Origin: Mauremys mutica
Taxonomy: Eukaryota > Chordata > Testudines > Geoemydidae
DNA: 64,000 nucleotides
Reading direction: 5' to 3'
Assembly: GCF_020497125.1 (NCBI RefSeq)
Contig: NC_059093.1
Span: 23,248,486 to 23,312,485 of the forward strand
The notes under the pieces are model-generated. The model was given only the letters and a program-made list of their open reading frames with translations. It did no database searches and was not told the DNA's origin. Of the stretch, positions 55,280 through 64,000 are shown in pieces (positions within the stretch are counted from its first letter, which is position 1; each line of letters opens with the position of its first letter). A program made the translations under genes and the position numbers.

Positions 55280-55955
55280 CCAGTCTATCTATCTATCATT
55301 CACTCACATACAAGGGGGTTCCCAGGGCTCTGTACTGGGACCAGTGCTGTTCACAGTCATCAATGATCTGGAAAAGGGGGTAAACAGTCAACTGGGGTAG
55401 GCTGCAGATGATACAAAGTTACTCAAGATAGTCAAGTCCAAAGTCGACTTCGAGGAGTTACAAAGGGACCTCACGTGACTGGGTAACACAACAGATGACA
55501 TTCAGTGCTGATACATGCAAAGTAATGCACACTGGAAAAATCCCAACTGTACATATAAAATGATGCGTCTACATTAGCTGTTACCGCTCAAGACAGAAAT
55601 CTTGGAGTCTTTGTTGCTAGTTCTCTGAAAACATCTGCTCAGTGTGCAGCGGGAGTCAAAAAAGCAAACAGAATCTCAGGAACAATTAGGGATGTGCTAG
55701 ATAATAAGTAATGGTCTCAAGTTGCAGTGGGGGAGGTTTAGATTGGATACTAGGAAAAACTTTTTCACTAGGAGAGTGGTGAAGCACTGGAATGGGTTCC
55801 CTAGGGAGGTGGTGGAATCTCCTTCCTTAGAGGTTTTTTCCTGGCTGGGATGATTTAGTTGGGGTTGGTCCTGCTTTGAGCAGGGGGTTGGACTAGATGA
55901 CCTCCTGAGGTCCCTTCCAACCCTGACATTCTATGATTCTATGAAAACTTTGTAT
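55280..55955 (+). mobile_element. Composite CR1 fragment (plus)
   Basis: The first part (to about 55705) is the ORF2 region of one CR1 subfamily: atgatctggaaaagggggta, gcagatgatacaaagttact. At 55706 it switches to the terminal region of another, gtctcaagttgcagtggggg, ending ttctatgattctatg. Both are plus-oriented, so the join is either a nested insertion or a recombinant. Confidence 0.8.
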
Positions 55956-56021
55956 CAAACTTTGCATTGCCCTTGGTATAATGTTATAGCCCCTAAGGAT
56001 AGAATAAGATAGAAGAAAAAT

Positions 56022-56107
56022 GATTGAGTTGGGGATTGGTCTTGCTTTGAGCAGGGGGTTGGACTAGATGACCTCCTGAGGTCCCTTCCAACCCTGACAT
56101 TCTATGA
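56022..56107 (+). mobile_element. CR1 3' terminus fragment (plus)
   Basis: The words gattgagttggggattggtc and ttggactagatgacctcctg end at ttctatgatcag, the same terminus as the copy ending at 55955. Confidence 0.85.
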
Positions 56108-57597
56108 TCAGGCAAGTGAGAACCAAGCCAGGTCCTGTCCCAGCTGCAAAGGGATTGGGTTCGGTCCTGCAGCACACACCCAGCATGGCACTCAGGGCCA
56201 GGCCCCAGATGGGCGTAACCCACAGCTGCTCTGCAGAACAGCCTGGGACCCTGGGGTGCCCCTCTGTCACACACATCCCCAGGGGGCTGGGGGTATGGAT
56301 GCCCTGGAAAGCTCTAGCCAAGCAGTGGGATGGCTCAGCACTGGCCAGCCCTTTAAGAACTGAAGGTACTTTCAGGCCAGGGCAGAGCTGCCCACAGCGG
56401 GGCTCCAGCCAGCGAGCAGGGCAGGCCGGTATGTGCCCCGGGAGCAGCCAGGGTTAAACATGGCCCTTTCTCCCCTATAGAACGCTGTGAGCTCTCCCCT
56501 TCCCGTGGTAGAGCCACTTGGGACAGGGGCATCCCCCTTCCCCCAGGGCTCCTCAGGGGCCGGGATCTCAGCGGCTGTGGGAGTAGGACTCTGCATTGAC
56601 TGATGATACTTTGCCCTCTGCTCACATCTGCAGGGGGAACCCAAACCTAGGAGCTGCCCCACACATACCGGGTACCTGTTCCTGCTTCCCTGGGGGCTGA
56701 CAAAATGCAGGCAGCTGCAGCTCCTCAGATGGTCACCCCCTCCCCAGGTGCAGGTCCTCAGGCCCCTGGTGCACAGCTGGCCCCACTCCCAGCCCCTCCC
56801 AGCTCACAGCCATTTGTTCCCCTGCACAGGCCTGGCCAGATTCAACCAGGCCTGCAGCAGGATGGTCCCTGGAGGGGCTGCTCCTAGCCCAGCTGGGGAG
56901 GGGGGAGTTGTGCTCCTGGGGGCCCTGCAGCCCCTATTCTGCCTGCTCATCCCCTGTGTGGTTCGGATCTTCTCCTGCTCCACCGTCTGGCCGCCTGTCA
57001 GAGGGGGAGGCAGCTGCACTGGTGGAGGCTGCTGGGAGACCAGAGCCTCCCAGCTAGGGCAGTGTCTGCTCCCACTGCCTGCCATGGCCCAGGCCCTGCT
57101 GTAGGACTCAGGGGCAGCACCCCCTGCTCTGAGGAAGGGCTGGGTGCTCCCAGAGGCTGCCCTGCAATTCTAGGAGGCCTCCTGGAAACCTGCTGCAGCC
57201 AGGCCCAGCAAAGGGCTCCCTCCTGGATCAGGGCATCTCAAGGGACTGTCTCTTCCAGTGACCCAGATGCATGTCCCCTGCCAGTGCCTTCCAACACCCC
57301 TGCCATGGCCTTGAGCTCTGGGGTAAGTAACCACTGGGGAGCAGGGATTGCACAGCCTAGCTCCTGTCTATTCTGCAGCTCCCCTTCCTGGGCCCACATC
57401 CCAGGGTGCTGCCTGGGTCCTGTCTCAGTTCCACCCCCAGCCCGTCCTTGGGGTAAGCTGCTCCCAGCCTCCCACATCTGTCGGGGACCAGCCCTGCTCC
57501 CTTTGGTTCCCTGGCTATGGCTAGCACTGCCCCCAGCTGGGTGGGCTGGCCCTGGGGCAGCCCCAATGTCATTTGGGGTGTAAGCCCCCTGACTCAG
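56108..57597. other. Unassigned GC-rich DNA
   Basis: Open frames occur on both strands. I found no conserved domain or linked splice pair. The gypsy element begins at 57598. Confidence 0.35.
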
Positions 57598-57788
57598 TGT
57601 TGTGTATTTGGTTGTCATGGTTTTTGTTCCTATGGCAATTGAGTTAGATTATTAGGGGATAGCTCAGCCAGCTTCGGCCGGCTGAGTGAGCTCTCTGTGT
57701 CTGTAAATAAAATGGTAGTTTTGTTAGCTGTCTGCTCTCTGGCCTCAAGTGATTTCTTCCTAAACCGGCTGCCCCCAAGGATATAACA
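57598..57788 (+). repeat. Gypsy 5' LTR
   Basis: Begins TGTTGTG and ends ATATAACA. It contains gtaaataaaatgg, a poly(A) signal, at the same place as in the other LTR. Followed by agtggcgatgatgg, in the primer-binding position. Confidence 0.9.
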
Positions 57789-57912
57789 AGTGGCGATGAT
57801 GGATGGGATCCTGGTGCTGCTCCAGTAACAGAAGGAAGTAGAAGTCAAGGTAAAGAACAAACAAATAAAAATACTGCTTGTTTACACTGACTGTGAAAGT
57901 GAAACTAAAATC

Positions 57913-58560
57913 ATGGCTACTCTGACCAGGCCACTGGAACCTTTTGATGAGAATATAGAGCAGTGGCATGTGTATACTGAGCGTTTTGAGCTTTTTGTTA
58001 TTGCAAATGACATTACAGAAGCGAAGAAGGTGCCAATATTCTTAAGTGTTCTAAATGCTAAAACCTACTCCCTGCTACGCAGCTTACTACACCCTGTTAA
58101 GCCAGCGACTAAATCTTACAGTGACATTGTGGAAATCCTGGGGTCCCATTTTTCCCCAAAACCACTGGTAATTGCTGAAAGATATAGGTTCCACAAAAGA
58201 GACCAAAAGGAAGATGAAACAGTTGTACAATTTGTAGCAATTTTAAAAAAGCTAGCAGAACACTGTGAATTTAAAGAGATGTTAAATGATGCCCTGCGTG
58301 ACAGGTTAGTGTGTGGCCTCTACAGTGAAGCTATACATAAGCGACTACTGACAGAGGCTCAGCTTACATTACAGAAGGCTGTTGATATTGCTGCCTCCAT
58401 GGAACTGGCTACAAGGGAGGCGCAATACATCGGTGCATCCCCTAGAGTGCAAAAAGTGTCACAAGAACCGACCCACAAAACGGTGCAGAGTCAAGAATGT
58501 TACCGCTGTGGTAAGCCGGGTCACCAGGCATCAGAATGCTGGTGTAGGACCTGGTGTGTC
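57913..58560 (+). pseudogene. Gypsy gag
   Basis: Begins MATLTRPLEPFDENIEQW and has the capsid-like helical region typical of this retrotransposon group. It ends in a CCHC zinc knuckle, CYRCGKPGHQASEC (about residues 196-209). The frame of the second knuckle (CRHCGKKGHIECAC) is different, so the frame changes between them. A single-base indel is likeliest because programmed shifts usually fall after the knuckles. The role would be particle assembly. Confidence 0.85.
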
Positions 58561-60155
58561 GACACTGTGGCAAAAAGGGACACATTGAGTGTGCCTGTAA
58601 ACAAAAGAAAAAGAGGCCTGTGGTCTGGCCGACAAAAAGAGGAACCCTGCATACCCTAGAGCAGACCCAGGATGATCAAGGAGACACCTCATCGCAAGAG
58701 GAAGTGCCACTGCATGTTTTGTCTTTGGCAGTGGGCTCACATGAATACTGGGTAACCCCGTTGTTGGATGGCAAACCTATAAGCATGGAACTGGACACTG
58801 GTGCAGCCGTCTTGCTGGTCTCCGAGACTGTGTATAAAGAAAAGCTACAGCATCTTTCGCTTAAGGCAACAAAAACTGTTCTGAAGACGTATACGGGAGA
58901 AGCTGTGCCCATGTTGGGCACTATTGATGTTAAGGTGGAGCTCAATGGACAGGCTGCTAAATTGCCACTGTTTGTGGTGAGAGGTAATGACCCAGCCTTA
59001 ATGGGTAGGTCTTGGCTTGGGAAGATTCAACTGAACTGGGCAGAAGTGCACCAGATGACTAAAGAAGAAACCAGTCTAACCCCTATTCTAAGGAAACATG
59101 CTGCTGTTTTTGGAGATGATTTGGGAAGTATGAAGGGAATCACTGTGACACTGAACATTAAACCTGACAGTCCACCAAAATATCTGAAAGCCCGAACTGT
59201 GCCATATGCCATCAGGCCAAAAGTTGAAGCAGACCTGGAGCGCCTGGTCACCAATGGAGTCCTAATACCAGTTATCCATAGCTCATGGGCCACTCCTATC
59301 ATTCCAATAGTGAAGAAAGATGGCTCTCTCCGGATTTGCAGTGATTTTAAAGTCACTGTCAACCCAGTGTTGTGTGCAGAGCAATACCCGCTTCCCCGCA
59401 TCGATGACCTCTTCGCAGGCCTGGCTGGGGAACAAAAGTTCAGTAAGATTGATCTGAGTCAAGCATATTTACAGATGCACGTCGATGAAAAGTCCCAAGA
59501 GCTGTTGACTTTTGTGACTCATAAGGGGCTTTATCGATACTGTCGCCTGCCCTTCGGAATAACATCTGCTCCTGCCCTGTTCCAGAGGGCTTTGGACCAG
59601 ATCTTGTGTGGCTTGTCAGGAGTTCAGTGCTATCTGGATGATATCCTGGTCACTGGAAGAAATGAAGAGGATCACTTAAAGAATTTAGAGGCTACCCTAC
59701 AAAGACTGGAAGAGTATGGCCTACGAGTTCGCAAAGACAAGTGTGAATTCTTCAAGCCCTCTGCTGAATATTTGGGACACATCGATTCTGCAGGTCTTCA
59801 TAAGGCCCCTGCAAAAGTTAAAGCTATTGTGGAGGCTCCCCCACCTCGAAATGTAAGCCAGCTGCGCTCGTTTCTAGGACTACTGAACTATTATGAAAAG
59901 TTCATCGCACAGTTAGCCACACTGCTAAAACCACTTCATGAGCTCCTTGGGCAGAACAAGCCCTGGAAGTGGACTGAAGCCTGTGATGTTGCATTTAACA
60001 AAGCTAAGGATGCATTGCTAAATTCTGAAGTTCTAACGCACTTTGATCCATCCTTACCATTGCAATTGGCCTGCGATGCCTCCCCTTATGGAGTGGGAGC
60101 AGTCGTGTCACACATTATGCCTTCGAGAGGAGACCTTTTGCTTCACGCACTCTAA
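58554..60155 (+). pseudogene. Gypsy pol, protease and reverse transcriptase
   Basis: Long frame from the second zinc knuckle. The aspartic protease has MELDTGAAVLLVS. The RT runs from about residue 200: VLIPVIHSSWATPIIPIVKK, SKIDLSQAYLQM and YLDDILVTG, the catalytic YLDD. The thumb region has FLGLLNYYEKFI. The frame closes near 60155 just as RNase H begins; RNase H continues in another frame to the insertion at 60318 ([20 protein letters not shown]). The RT itself looks undamaged, but the frame breaks prevent a complete polyprotein. Confidence 0.9.
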
Positions 60156-60318
60156 GCAAAGCAGAAACTAACTACGCCCAAATCGAACATGAGGCATTAG
60201 GAATTGTTTTTGGAATTCGGAAGTTTCATCAGTACCTGTTTGGGCGAAAGTTTACTCTTCTCACAGACCATCGACCTCTGACATCAATTTTTGGACCCTA
60301 CACAGGCATTCCCCCATT

Positions 60319-60445
60319 GCATCTGAAGAAGTGGGTATTCACCCACGAAAGCTCATGCTGCAAAACGTCTGTTAGTCTATAAGGTGCCACAGGATTCTTT
60401 GTTGCTTTTACAGATCCAGACTAACACGGCTACCCCTCTGATACT
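60319..60445 (+). mobile_element. PLE-tail insertion inside gypsy pol
   Basis: A 127-bp plus-oriented PLE tail (cacgaaagctcatgctgc, tctgttagtctataaggtgc, ctctgatact) is flanked by a perfect 11-bp duplication, attcccccatt (60308-60318 and 60446-60456). It separates RNase H from the rest of pol. Confidence 0.95.
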
Positions 60446-60456
60446 ATTCCCCCATT

Positions 60457-61666
60457 AGCAGCTAGTCGTATGCAACGTTGGGCATTGTTACTTTCAGCAC
60501 ACACATATGAAATCAAATATCGGAAATCCACTCTGCACGGCAATGCAGATGACCTCTCAAGGTTGCCTTTGCCGGTCAAACATCAAGATAGTGCCCAAAA
60601 AGAAATCTTCTACTTTGAACAGGTAGAGAATACACCCATCACTGCTACTCAGATAAAGAAGGCAACTTGCGTTGACCCAGTATTGTCCCAAGTTATGGAC
60701 CTGGTGATGCATGGAAAATCTCGACGAACCTCTCCGGTCTCACCCGACCTTTTTACCTACATGTCCAAGCGGACGGAGTTGTCGGTCCAACCTGGTTGTT
60801 TGTTGTGGGAGAGACGTGTCATTATTCCACCACCATTGAGATCACAGATGTTAGAACAGCTACATTCCGGTCACTGTGGAATAGTGCGCATGAAGGAAAT
60901 TGCACGAAGCTATTTTTGTTGGCCTGGATTGGACAGTGCTATTGAAGAGAAGGCAAAAGCTTGTATGTCATGTCAGGGTGTGAGGAATGCACCCCAGTGG
61001 GCACCCCTACACCCATGGGACTGGCCTGAAAACCCGTGGCAACGTATTCATGTTGACTTCGCTGGCCCCCTTGAAGGAAGCATGTTCTTGGTGGCAGTAG
61101 ATGCCCATTCTAAATGGCCAGAAGTCTCTCTAATGCAGTTCACTACTGCAGAGAGTACTATCCAAAAACTACGAGGACTCTTTAGTCGTTTTGGTCTGCC
61201 AGAACAACTTGTGAGCAACAATGGACCGCAGTTCGTCTCTCAGGAGTTTCAAAATTTTATGAAGGCAAACGGGATACACCACATCACGTCAGCACCATAT
61301 CATCCATCCACCAATGCATTAGCTGAAAGATTTGTGCAGAGAATGAAACACGCTTTGAAATCAGCAAGGGGACAACACTCCATTCAAAAGCGTCTGGATA
61401 CTTTCTTACTTTCCTACAGAAACACACCTCATGCTACGACCCAGGCATCTCCGGCCTTTCTAATGATGGGACGACAGCTGCGCACTTGCTTTGATCTGCT
61501 GAAACCTTCTGAACCCCGACAAATTGTGCAACATCAGCAGCAATATCAAGTCATCAGATGGGCACCCAGAGCAAAGACCGAACCTTTAGCCCGGGACAGC
61601 CAGTTTTGGCTCGGAATTATACTTCCAGAGCTAAATGGGTCCCAGCCACAGTCATCACTCAAATAG
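60457..61666 (+). pseudogene. Gypsy pol, integrase part, catalytic residue changed
   Basis: It continues the RNase H end (GNADDLSRLP) and then the integrase. The zinc-binding HHCC region reads QLHSGHCG and CMSCQG. The core has HVDFAGP (first acidic residue), VSNNGPQF and NALAERFVQ (the Glu). The middle motif is normally SDNGPQ, so Asn replaces the second catalytic Asp in this copy. The C-terminal part is continued in another frame at 61558-61881. The enzyme would insert the cDNA; this copy cannot be active. Confidence 0.88.
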
Positions 61667-61881
61667 GACCTGTTTCCTACACAGTCTGGACTGCAGAGAA
61701 TCTTACCTGGTGGCGACATGTAGATCAGCTGTTGCCAGGTCATGCCAGTCCTCAGGACACATCTGCAGTTCAGGGGTCTGACTTCACCTCTTCTGGTGAG
61801 ACACCGAATCACGAATCACCTGTTCCTGACTGTTCTCCTCCATTACTGCCGGTGGCTGAGATACCCCTTTGCCCAGCATGA
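61558..61881 (+). pseudogene. Gypsy integrase C-terminal tail, shifted frame
   Basis: FSPGQPVLARNYTSRAKWVP and TQIGPVSYTVWTAENLTWWR match the GPF/Y-like C-terminal module of gypsy integrases. It is out of frame with the preceding part because of an indel near 61555. It ends at a stop 258 bases before the right LTR. Confidence 0.8.
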
Positions 61882-62139
61882 GCTGATACCACCTCCTCAC
61901 CTGTTCGTGCTGCGGACCCTAAGCCCATGGTACCTTTGGGTACAACAACACCAGAAGTTCGCCGTAATCCACCTAGAGACAGAAGGCCTCCTCATTGGCT
62001 GGATCTTTAGTTAGGGCGAAACCACGGATATGGGGCAAAATAATCCCCAGGGTTTAGCCGTGAATGGAGGCAGTCTACCCTCCTTCTCTAGTCTAGTGTG
62101 TTTTATTTAGGGGATGTTCTTATTAGGGGGGGAGGAATA

Positions 62140-62328
62140 TGTTGTGTATTTGGTTGTCATGGTGTTTGTTGCTATGGCAACTGAGTTAGATTATTAGGGG
62201 ATAGCTCAGCCTGTTTCAGCCAGCTGGGTTAGCTCTATGTCTGTAAATAAAATGGTAGTTTTGTTAGCTGTCTGCTCTCTGGCCTCAAGTGATTTCTTCC
62301 TAAACTGGCTGCCCCCAAGGATATAACA
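62140..62328 (+). repeat. Gypsy 3' LTR
   Basis: TGTTGTG to ATATAACA, aligned end to end with the left LTR. Confidence 0.9.
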
Positions 62329-62892
62329 CAGCCCATCCTTGCTGATCACTGCCACTAACCCAGCACTGTCCACCCAGCACAGCCTCTAAACCATTTTGTG
62401 TGGCTCGTGCTGCTGGGCTGCCAGAACTCTCTCTCCTTTCCCACTGGGGTCGCTCTAGATTTGGGTACCTATTTAGCTGGAAGCATCTGGCAGGGTGGTG
62501 GAAGGACACAATCTGTGCTCACACTCCCAAGCTCACAGCCATACTCACAATGAGGAGCCCCAGCAGAAAACATCCCAAACCACTGGGGCAGAGGGAGAGT
62601 CCTTGTAAATATTTCTGTGTCTTCTCTATTGAATTCAAGCTGCTGGAGCTTTTATTACTAGTCTGTGGGCTCCTCTCCCCGTGGGGAGGGGAACTCAAGA
62701 TCACTAACCAGAAGTGTGACTGGAAACTAGCCCCATGACTGCCAAGTTGGCTGGTTTTATTTTTAACAGCCCAAGAACTAGAAAGTGAAACTCGTGCGTC
62801 TCTGCCTGAGCAGCACGTAGTGGGGAAAAGCAGCAGCTCTGACACAAGGACAAGGTCTCCTCTGCTGTTAAGAACAGAAGGAAAAAGGGTGA
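62329..62892. other. Unassigned DNA after the gypsy element
   Basis: No gene or repeat is recognised. Confidence 0.4.
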
Positions 62893-63220
62893 GAATAAAG
62901 AATTTGCCAGACTGGACAGGCTCCGATGGCCATCTAGTTTGGTATCCTGTCTCTGACAGTGGACCAGAGCAGCTGCTTCAGAGGAAGGGGCAAGAAATGC
63001 CACCGTAAGCAAATGAGGGATAATCCACCCCTGACATTGTAGTTTTCTAACTGATCACTAGCTGTTCACTTAAACCTGACAGGTTTCGTTTGATTGCCTT
63101 TCCAAAACTAACTAACATTAAAACTCTAGGTAGCTTTGGGAATAAAATGTCCCATTTCTTTTGGGATCTTGCTAATCTGGGTCCGACTTTCTGAGGCAGA
63201 GTTCCACAATCTAGTCACAT
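62893..63220 (-). mobile_element. CR1 LINE 3' fragment (minus), diverged
   Basis: The words gatggccatctagtttggta, tcctgtctctgacagtggac and cttaaacctgacagg follow the order of the minus-strand CR1 end seen at 3.1 and 50.8 kb. It is the most diverged of the three. Confidence 0.6.
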
Positions 63221-63834
63221 GTGTAGGAAAATGTCCTTTGATCAGTTCTCAAATTCCCACTTTGTTGTGTGGGAGGTGTGCAGGCCAGCCATTTCTGATC
63301 TCCCTTCGCTAGACGTGTCCTGGATGAAAAGTAAGATCCCCTCTCTAAGGCCATGTCTCTCTGTGGAGCACTGACACAGATAAGCAGGGTGGTACAGGAA
63401 GTTACCAGGAAACCACTCCTCATGTGCCTGCAGCTTAGACTGCCATTGCTGCACTCTCACCAGGCCAGCTTATTGTGCATACACCCAAATGAAACCAGCT
63501 AGGGCAGAGACAATCTAACTGCATCTGCACTATGGATATTTTCCAGCACCGCTGTCAGTCAGGGCTCGCACCCCTGACCTACAGGGCTGTGGTGGCAGCA
63601 GTGTGTAGTGTCGACCTGGCCTCAAACTAAAAAGTAACCGTCTTCATGGGGATATTTCCAGGCCCCCTACTCGCTCTCTTTGCCTGGCTCTGAACCCCAC
63701 TGAATTCTGCACTATCCTGTTGGGGGGGAGGGGGCGCGAGCAGGATTGTGCCATAGACATAAGGACAGGAAGGGATGTTGAGAGGTCTCTAGTCCAGTCC
63801 CCTGCCCTGAAGCAGCACTTAGTATTATCTAACC
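63221..63834. other. Unassigned DNA
   Basis: The end (about 63770-63830, gaggtctctagtccagtccc) looks like a LINE-type 3' end in minus orientation. The rest is not recognised. Confidence 0.4.
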
Positions 63835-64000
63835 CAGGGGTTCTCAAACTGGGGGTTGGGACCCCTCTGGGGGTCCTGAGTTTATTACAGGGGGTCATGA
63901 GCTGTCAGTCTCCACCCCAAGCCCTGCTTTGCCTCCAGCATTTATAATAGTGTTAAATATAAATTAAAACCACTTTTTTAGTATAAGGGGGGTCGCACTC
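63835..64000. mobile_element. hAT-type element, cut by the window edge
   Basis: Begins CAGGGGTTCTCAAACTG, the same terminus as the MITE at 15395, and continues to the window end without a right terminus. The call rests on the left end only. Confidence 0.65.

Larger units (their letters stand above)
57598..62328 (+). mobile_element. Ty3/gypsy LTR retrotransposon, defective
   Basis: Two LTRs (57598-57788 and 62140-62328) enclose gag, protease, RT, RNase H and integrase in the Ty3/gypsy order. A polypurine tract (agggggggaggaa) lies just before the right LTR. By eye the LTRs differ at about eleven bases plus a 2-base indel, near 94% identity. Damage includes frame changes at the gag/pol join (near 58550), before RNase H (near 60120) and near the integrase end (near 61555), an altered integrase residue and a PLE-tail insertion. 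There is no envelope gene. I found no clear 4-6-bp target duplication. Confidence 0.93.

Overview
The window looks like nuclear DNA of a non-avian sauropsid, most likely a turtle (a crocodilian is the alternative). The evidence is the repeat content: CR1 LINEs with ATTCTATG-type 3' ends, a GIY-YIG Penelope-like element (PLE) and many short copies of its 3' tail, a tRNA-derived SINE, hAT-type MITEs with 8-bp target duplications, MIR fragments and a short-LTR Ty3/gypsy element. Most long open frames are shadows of GC-rich or tandemly repeated DNA. The genes are split into exons with GT/AG boundaries whose phases I checked by hand.

Layout. 1-12 kb: transposon-rich. It holds a decayed PLE (about 1.3-4.5 kb) interrupted by a CR1 fragment, a SINE, a dead C2H2 zinc-finger exon (6.3-6.8 kb, minus), and a 2.64-kb hAT element (9082-11725) inserted inside a PLE-tail copy. 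13-38.6 kb: a plus-strand gene with a SIX-like N-terminal region and a divergent homeodomain, which I assign to ANHX (anomalous homeobox). It starts in a CpG island near 13.15 kb. Its large intron contains a 6-kb region flanked by inverted repeats with an AT-rich tandem array. Its downstream introns or 3' side contain a solo LTR (30684-31370) and a long CR1 (33085-36510) whose ORF2 is broken by one nonsense codon. 39-45.6 kb: MITEs, a 26-27-bp minisatellite and unassigned DNA.

45.7-54.3 kb: the most interesting gene. Five coding exons on the plus strand (46968-53972) encode about 618 residues. The first 257 or so are recognisable as the GTPase domain of eEF1A, but switch I and the DxxG motif are eroded. 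EF1A domains II and III are absent. A new tail carries a bipartite nuclear-localisation-like motif and a 15-residue Pro/Gln-rich repeat. All splice sites and the frame are intact. I do not recognise this as a named gene.

54.3-64 kb: CR1 fragments, then a complete but defective Ty3/gypsy element (57598-62328, LTRs of about 190 bp). It is broken by frameshifts, an altered integrase catalytic residue and a nested PLE-tail insertion with an 11-bp target duplication. The window ends inside another hAT-type element.
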